Assembly: GCA_900491605.1 (NCBI GenBank)
Contig: UESW01000089.1
Coordinates: 36,456 to 100,455 of the forward strand
Length of the DNA stretch: 64,000 bases
Origin: Calamus simplicifolius
Taxonomy: Eukaryota; Streptophyta; Magnoliopsida; Arecales; Arecaceae
Direction: 5' to 3'
In this document: positions 58,613 through 64,000 of the stretch, in pieces
How positions within the stretch are numbered: the stretch's first letter is position 1
Layout: the number at the start of each line of letters is the position of its first letter
Notes under the pieces: model-generated
Databases searched by the model: none
The model's input: only the letters and a program-made list of their open reading frames with translations
What the model was told of the DNA's origin: nothing
Position numbers and translations under genes: made by a program

Positions 58613-61030
58613 TGTCACGCCCCAGACCCAAATATCGGGCTAGGGTGACAACCCGCCGCGTGCCGGGCACGCAAGGCGTCATAAAATTTTTCACACATAA
58701 CATTATTCTATATATAACCAAGCCAAATACATCATTCAATACTAAAAGTTTTAGGGTTACAAACCCTTACACACCACAATAATAAAGTTTGGGCATCAAG
58801 CCCTACACATAAGTAATACCGGGGTTACAACAAAATAATGGGTCTTGTTTTATTAATAGAGCTCATCACCCCAACAATCCATCTTCAATCTCGTGGCTCT
58901 GACAAAAACATTGTAAAATTTTTATGAGCTTACACTCAATAAGTAAGCCACGTTATACAGTCAATTCATAGCATAACAATCAATAAGCACATAAATGATT
59001 TGCATGCTTAAACATTCCACAATACTCAAACATGCAATGTAAGTAAACCCACTGTTTATACTCTCAATGGTAACTGTAAATGTGACCCACGGCCCTGCAA
59101 TATCTCAATAGTGTACCAACAAGCATCCCCCTACTAAAAGGGTCCAGATACCAGGGTCACGCCATATCATAATCCACCAGAACACATACTCTATATGTGT
59201 GATGCCACCTCGAACCAAGCAGAACACATCCTCTAGATGTGTGATGCCACCTCATAGAACTCAGAACACATCCTCTAGATGCGTGATGCCATCTCGAACC
59301 CAAGAAGAACACGTTCTCTAGACGTGTGAATGGCATAAACAAGCAGAACACGTCCTCTAGACGTGTAGGTGGCATAAACAAGCAGAACACATCCTCTAGA
59401 TGTGTGTGTGGCATAAACAAGCAGAACACGTCCTCTAGACGTGTGTGTGGTATGACATGATAAAGGAGAACCGCGGCGACACATAACAGCACCTCACATC
59501 ATGCACAAACATATCAATAACATCTCTATTTGCATAAACAGTGGATTATACTTGCTCAACAATTGCATGTAATATATCACATCAATGTAATAATAACTGC
59601 ACCTCTCATGCATAGCATCCACATATGAAATCATTCTCAATAATAGCACACAAATACTCATGTATTCATAATATTCATCTACTTACAATTTAGCCAATAA
59701 CAATTCTTCATGTCACAATTCATAATTTAAACATTCATATAATGAATAATTTATTTATTAAATATTGATAACTGGCTTACTTACCTCAGTACGCAATCCA
59801 ACAGATATATATCAGCTAGTCAGATGTCTGAGCACCTACAGGATCATTTACACAATTAATTTATTAGAATACGAATATTAAAATGACCCTTAGAATTTCT
59901 ACCCAGACTAGTTCACGGGCCTTACTTTGGGCTCGAATATCTCCCACTATACATACCCAATTGGGGAAGTAAAAATACCCCAAGAAACTAGAATTCATCC
60001 AGATTCTAGCCATATAAATATTTTGCTAATCCCGGCCCGTTACGGGGCCCAAAAACCAACCCCAAATCTTAATGCTGTACGGCCCAAAAGGCCCTGAGCC
60101 GGCCGGCCCAGCCGGCCCGGTTTAACCCAAGCCCTCCCGATCCCCTGTTTCACCGAATAGGGGACGGGGACTTAGCCGGAGGCCAGGGCCGCTGCCGGCC
60201 AAATTGAGGGCGGCCCGGCCGCCGGTGGCCGGGCCAGAGCCGGCCGCCGCTGCGGCCGGCCGCCAAACTCCCTCGCTCACCCTCAATTTCTCCATCTTCT
60301 TCCACTCACCCGCACGGCATGGTGCTGTGCCGGCGGCACGGCCGGCCACCTTGACCGGCCGGACCTCCACCGGATGCACGCCCGGTGCCGGTGGAGGCGA
60401 CAGGCCAAAGCTCGGGCCCGGCGAGGCAGCGAGCACGCCGCCGGGCCCGAACCAACCGGCGGAAGCCACCGCGCAAGAGAAGGGCCAATTGGCCCTCTCT
60501 CTCTCTCTCTCTCCACCACCACCCTGCCGGATGCCTCCCCCGGCGTCGGCGGAGTCGTCGGCCGAATCTCAGGCCCGGCGAGGCGGCGAGCACGCCACCG
60601 GGCCTGAACCAATGGATCGACCGGCGACACATTCTTTCTCTCTCGCGATCTCTCTGTCTCTCTCTCCCGCTCTCTCTCTCTCTCTCCCACTCGCTCTCTC
60701 TCTCTTTCTCTCTCTCATGCTCTCTCTGTTTCATGCTCTCTCTGGCTTTCTCTCTCTCATGCTCTCCCACTCGCTCTCTCTCTCTCTCTCTGTCTCTCAG
60801 AGGCAGGGGATTACCTGATGGATGAAGCGCACCAGTCTGAAGGAAGGAGTCCTCTTCCTCCCTATTTAATCACCTGAGTAGCGCCTCAGATCGGGGGTTT
60901 CCCGGGAGACTAAACGCTTCACCTGGAGCGAAGCGTCAGCCCGGGGAACCCAATAGACAGGTGCTTGGTTCATTTGAACCAAGCCTGGTTCATCTGAACC
61001 AAATCTGGTTCGTTTGAACCGGGTACTACA
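58613..61030 (-). mobile_element. Complete solo LTR of Tekay/Del-like chromovirus (copy C) with target duplication
   Basis: Plus-strand ends TGTCACGCCCCAGACCC and GGGTACTACA. It is flanked by ACTGA on both sides (58608-58612 and 61031-61035). It is the reverse complement of copy B, transcribed leftward, and shows the complete terminus that copies A and B lack. It contains the dyad array at 59165-59465, the GC-rich segment (60060-60640), a (CT)n tract (60490-60800) and GGTTCA..TGAACC palindromes (60965-61020). Length is 2418 bp. Confidence 0.93.
59165..59465. repeat. Dyad array in solo LTR copy C
   Basis: Seven units. Arms are paired in six (ACACGTCCTCTAGACGTGT or ACACATCCTCTAGATGTGT types, and ACACATACTC-TATATGTGT). 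One is mismatched (ATGCGT near 59280). Confidence 0.9.
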
Positions 61031-61447
61031 ACTGACGAGTAGGTTGTTGGTAGATACCACCGGAAGGCCATAAAATGCCCATAGAAAGCAGTTCATCATC
61101 GCAAGGTAAGGAGCTGGCGAGAAATTTTTCACATCCTTTCGCTTCCATATCGTCACATATGTCGGCCTGCAACAAATCAATGCATCAATTTAGTGGTCTC
61201 CTTCTATCACATGCTATTAGATCAATTTAATTTAGAACTAGGATACAGGGAGAGAATACTTACATAGGAGAGAGAAATAAAATAAAAGATAATACATCCC
61301 CTATTAAAAGATAAAAATTAGATTCAAATAGTGCAAAAGATCTGCAGCGAAGGAGTTAAAAAGTAATCAAATAAAATATCAAGGTTGGGTTTTCATTCAT
61401 ATACCAATGACTCGAAGAATATTATGAATTGTGCCCTTGTTTGCCAT

Positions 61448-61598
61448 TTTCAACTTCTCTCCACCTACAACCAAAAGAAACCTATAGTACTAAAACTAGG
61501 TGAATGAGAGAGAGGGGGTGGATAAGGAGGAGAATATATGCTCTCCACTCAATAGAATCATAATTCATCAATTTTGCGATATACTCTACTATAAAATT

Positions 61599-61674
<76 letters not shown>

Positions 61675-61690
61675 ATATAAATAGATAGTT
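61448..61690. other. SWEET 5' flank with TA/CT/CA microsatellite
   Basis: Upstream region of the SWEET remnant (on its minus strand). A compound microsatellite (TA)n(CT)n(CA)n occupies 61600-61679. No other gene is seen. Confidence 0.7.
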
Positions 61691-62214
61691 TTAATTAGAG
61701 GTGGACACTGGGCCGTGCTGCCCATGGTACGGCACGGCCCGGCACTGCTACAGTACCGGGCCATATCGGGCTCAGAAAATTTTTTCTATTGGCCCAGCAT
61801 GGCACGGCCCATGATGGGCCTGGGCCGGCCCGTCGTGCCGTGCCGGTACGGCCCACCTGGGCTGGCACGGCCTACCTGGGCCGTGCCTGGCACGACCCAC
61901 CTGGGCCTGAGCCGTGCCGGCCTAGGTGGGCCGTGCCAGCCACGGCCCAAGGGGGGCTTGTGTCGTGCCAAGCACGGCCCACCTGGGGCCTAGCCCGTGC
62001 ACAGCTCAAATAAAAAAAATATAAAAAATATAATTTTTTTGATAAATTGAAAATTATTAGGAATAAAAAATTTTATTAATATAAAGCCACCATAATGGTG
62101 GGGGGTTTGGCATAGACCCCTACTAGTTTATTAATTTAAAATTAAAATGGTACAGAAGGGAGGGGGCTAGGCCTGACCTCTAGAACATAATACATAAGTA
62201 AGAAGAAAAAAATA
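61691..62214. other. GC-rich GGCCGTGCC region followed by AT-rich spacer
   Basis: TTAGAGGTGGACACTGGGCC near 61694 and the dense GGCACGGCCC/GGGCCGTGCC repeats (61705-61995) resemble the ends of plant hAT-type DNA transposons, which often start with AGAGGTGG..GGGCC. I could not find a matching far end, so this is tentative. 62000-62214 is AT-rich with nothing recognised. Confidence 0.4.
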
Positions 62215-64000
62215 GAAAGATCGCAATCATCGGATCATCGCCGATCGGATGGATCGCAACCGTCGGATCGATCATCACTGATCGGGATCATGGCTTGGAT
62301 CAATCGCAACTGTCGGATCATCTCCGATGGGATAGATCACAACCGTTGGATCGATCATCCCCAATCGGGATGATGGCTTGGATCGATCACAACCGTTGGA
62401 TCATCTTCGATCGGATCGATCGCAACGGTTCGATCGATCATCACTAATCAGGATCATAGCTTGGATTGATCGCAATCATCGGATCGATCGTCGCCGATCG
62501 GGATCATGGCTTGGATCGATCACAACCGTCGGATCGATCATCGCTGATCGAGATCATGGCTTGGATCGATCGAAGACGTTGGATCGTCTCCAATCGGATT
62601 GATCATAATGGTCTGATCGATCATCGCCAATCGGGATCATAGCTTGGATCGATCGTAATCATCGGATCGTCTCCGATTGGATAGATCGCAACCGCTCGAT
62701 CGATAATAGCATATCAGGATCATGGTATGGATCGATCGCAACCATCGGATCGATCATCACCGATCGGGATCATGGCTTGGATCGATCGCAACCGTCGGAT
62801 CATCGCCGATCGAATGGATCGCAACCGTCGGATCGATCATCGTCGATCAGGATCATGGCATAGATTGATCGCAACCGTCGGATCATCTCCGATCGGATCG
62901 ATTGCAATCGTCGGATCGATCATCCCTGATTGGGATCATGGCTTGGATCGATCGCAACTATCGGATCGTCTCCGATCGGATTGATCGCAACGATCTGATC
63001 GATCATCATCGATCGGGATCATGACTTGGATCGATCGCAACCGTCGAATCATCTCCGATCGGATTGATCGCAATAGTCCGATCGATCATTGCCGATCGGG
63101 ATCATGGCTTGGATCGGTCGCAACCATCAGATTGTCTCCGATCGGATGGATCGCAACTGTTGGATTGATCATCGCCAATCGGGATCATGGCTTGGATCGA
63201 TCGCAACCATCAAATCATCTCCGATCGGATTGATCGCAACCGTTGGATTGATCATCGCCGATCGGGATCATGGCTTGGATCGATCCAAACGTCGGATCAT
63301 CTCCGATCGGATGGATCGCAACCGTCGGATTGATCATCGCCGATCGAGATCATGGCTTGGATCGATCGCAGACGTCGGATCATCTCCGATCAGATGGATC
63401 GCAACCGTCGAATTGATCATCGCCAATCATGATCATGGCTTGGATCGATCGCAGACATCGGATCGTCTCCGATCGGATTGATCGCAACAGTCCGATCGAT
63501 CATTATCGATCGGGATCATGACTTGGATCGATCGCAACCATCGGATCATCTCCGATCGGATGGATCGCAGCTGTTGGATTGATCATCGCCGATCGGGATC
63601 ATGACTTGGATCGATCGCAACCGTCGGATCATCTCCGATTGGATGGATCGCAACCGCCGGATCGATCATCGCCGATTGGGATCATGGCTTGGATTGATCG
63701 CAATCGTCGGATCATCACCGATCGAATGGATCGCAACCGTCGGATCAATTATCGCCGATCGGGATCATGGCATGGATCGATTGCAACCGTCGGACCGTCT
63801 CCGATCGGATCGATCACAACCGTCGGATCGATTATCGCCGAATGGGATCATGGCTTGGATCGATCGCAACCGTCGGATCGTCTCCGATTGGATTGATCGC
63901 AATGGTCCGATCGATCATCGCCGATCGGGATCATAGCTTGGATCGATCGCAACCGTCGGATCATCGCCGATGGGATAGATCACAACTGTTGGATCGATCA
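62215..64000. repeat. Satellite array, about 83-bp unit rich in GATCGATC
   Basis: About 21 degenerate copies continuing past the window edge. The unit contains GGGATCATGGCTTGGATCGA, TCGCAACCGTCGGATCATC, TCCGATCGGAT and GGATCGATCATCGCCGATC, so it has two half-units of about 40 bp. Spacing between successive GGGATCATGG cores is 82-84 bp (62766, 62849, 62931, 63015). Long ORFs through it in several frames are a by-product of the repeat. Confidence 0.92.

Larger units (their letters stand above)
56155..61030. repeat. Large inverted repeat of two 2.4-kb LTRs with a 74-bp centre
   Basis: Copy B (56155-58538) and copy C (58613-61030) are near-identical and in opposite orientation. The 74 bp between them (58539-58612) is SWEET exon 3 plus the ACTGA target copy. 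The arms differ at scattered positions and small indels. Confidence 0.92.
58539..61447 (-). pseudogene. SWEET (MtN3/saliva) sugar transporter gene, 5' end, disrupted by a solo LTR
   Basis: Minus-strand exon 1 (61447-61405) reads MANKGTIHNILRVIG. Exon 2 (61300-61264) is exactly 37 nt, the usual size, reading DVLSFILFLSPM. Exon 3 (61166-61036) reads PTYVTIWKRKDVKNFSPAPY, NCFLWAFYGLPVV and STNNLLVS. A solo LTR interrupts it there; it resumes at 58612-58539 with ILLEAIYLILFFIYSHG. All splice borders are GT..AG and in phase. SWEETs are seven-helix sugar uniporters; this is the first MtN3 repeat. Besides the LTR, one base is missing just after the insertion (STI/GIGILLE junction, about 58600). The rest of the gene is absent because the chromovirus LTR abuts at 58538. 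Confidence 0.85.

Noticed and set aside
61500..61688. ORF of 62 residues
   Set aside because: Translation of a TA/CT/CA microsatellite in the SWEET upstream region.
62378..63936. Multiple ORFs with MDRSQPSDRLRSD-type repeats
   Set aside because: By-product of the satellite unit; several frames are open at once and the unit length is not kept as a multiple of three.

Overview
The window is plant nuclear DNA from a retrotransposon-rich, nested intergenic region. It carries spliced angiosperm gene remnants, plant-specific LTR retrotransposon lineages (Ty3/gypsy Tat-type with a second RNase H, a Tekay/Del-like chromovirus, Ty1/copia of SIRE/Maximus type), a decayed plant LINE and a satellite. 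A monocot with a large genome, possibly a palm, fits the look of the elements, but the sequence alone does not fix the species. I see no rRNA, tRNA or CRISPR array.

Layout. 1-14564: one large minus-strand Tat-type gypsy element, its left end outside the window. Its 5' LTR is at 13528-14564 and gag-PR-RT-RH-aRNH-INT runs leftward from 13442 to 8093. Then comes a repeat-rich spacer with two kinds of dyad-symmetric arrays and a small coiled-coil ORF with its own TATA box. A plus-strand, intron-containing coiled-coil ORF (the antisense extra ORF of such elements) lies at 1-2514. 14832-21650: a KOBITO1/ABI8-like glycosyltransferase gene remnant, which the gypsy LTR abuts; the exon that should hold the catalytic DxD is missing. 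22680-23600: a decayed LINE endonuclease. 23830-33000: an old copia element (minus) carrying a 2.1 kb solo LTR with perfect target duplication and a second 2 kb insertion in its LTR. 33001-42118: pieces of two further Tat-type elements, one with 3' LTR, antisense ORF, tandem array and truncated integrase. 42119-51964: a SIRE-like copia element with PBS, PPT, an extra ORF after RNase H, and a truncated 5' LTR. 51965-58538: a gutted Tekay-like chromovirus with two LTRs. 58539-61447: the 5' end of a SWEET sugar transporter gene (minus) whose third exon is split by a solo LTR of the same chromovirus family. 62215-64000: an 83-bp satellite rich in GATC palindromes, running off the right edge.

The host genes look dead, and the transposons appear non-autonomous in their present form: one RT has lost YxDD, one copia protease has lost DSG, and frameshifts are common. 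Many lesions are single-base losses, so some may be consensus errors in the assembly.

The most unusual theme is that nearly every LTR or element spacer here, from unrelated lineages, carries a short tandem array whose unit is an inverted repeat, usually in U3 just upstream of the TATA box. In several arrays the two arms change together (CG/CG, TG/CA, CA/TG), so the dyad survives. A second striking structure is a 2.4 kb by 2.4 kb inverted LTR pair with only 74 bp of SWEET exon between the arms.
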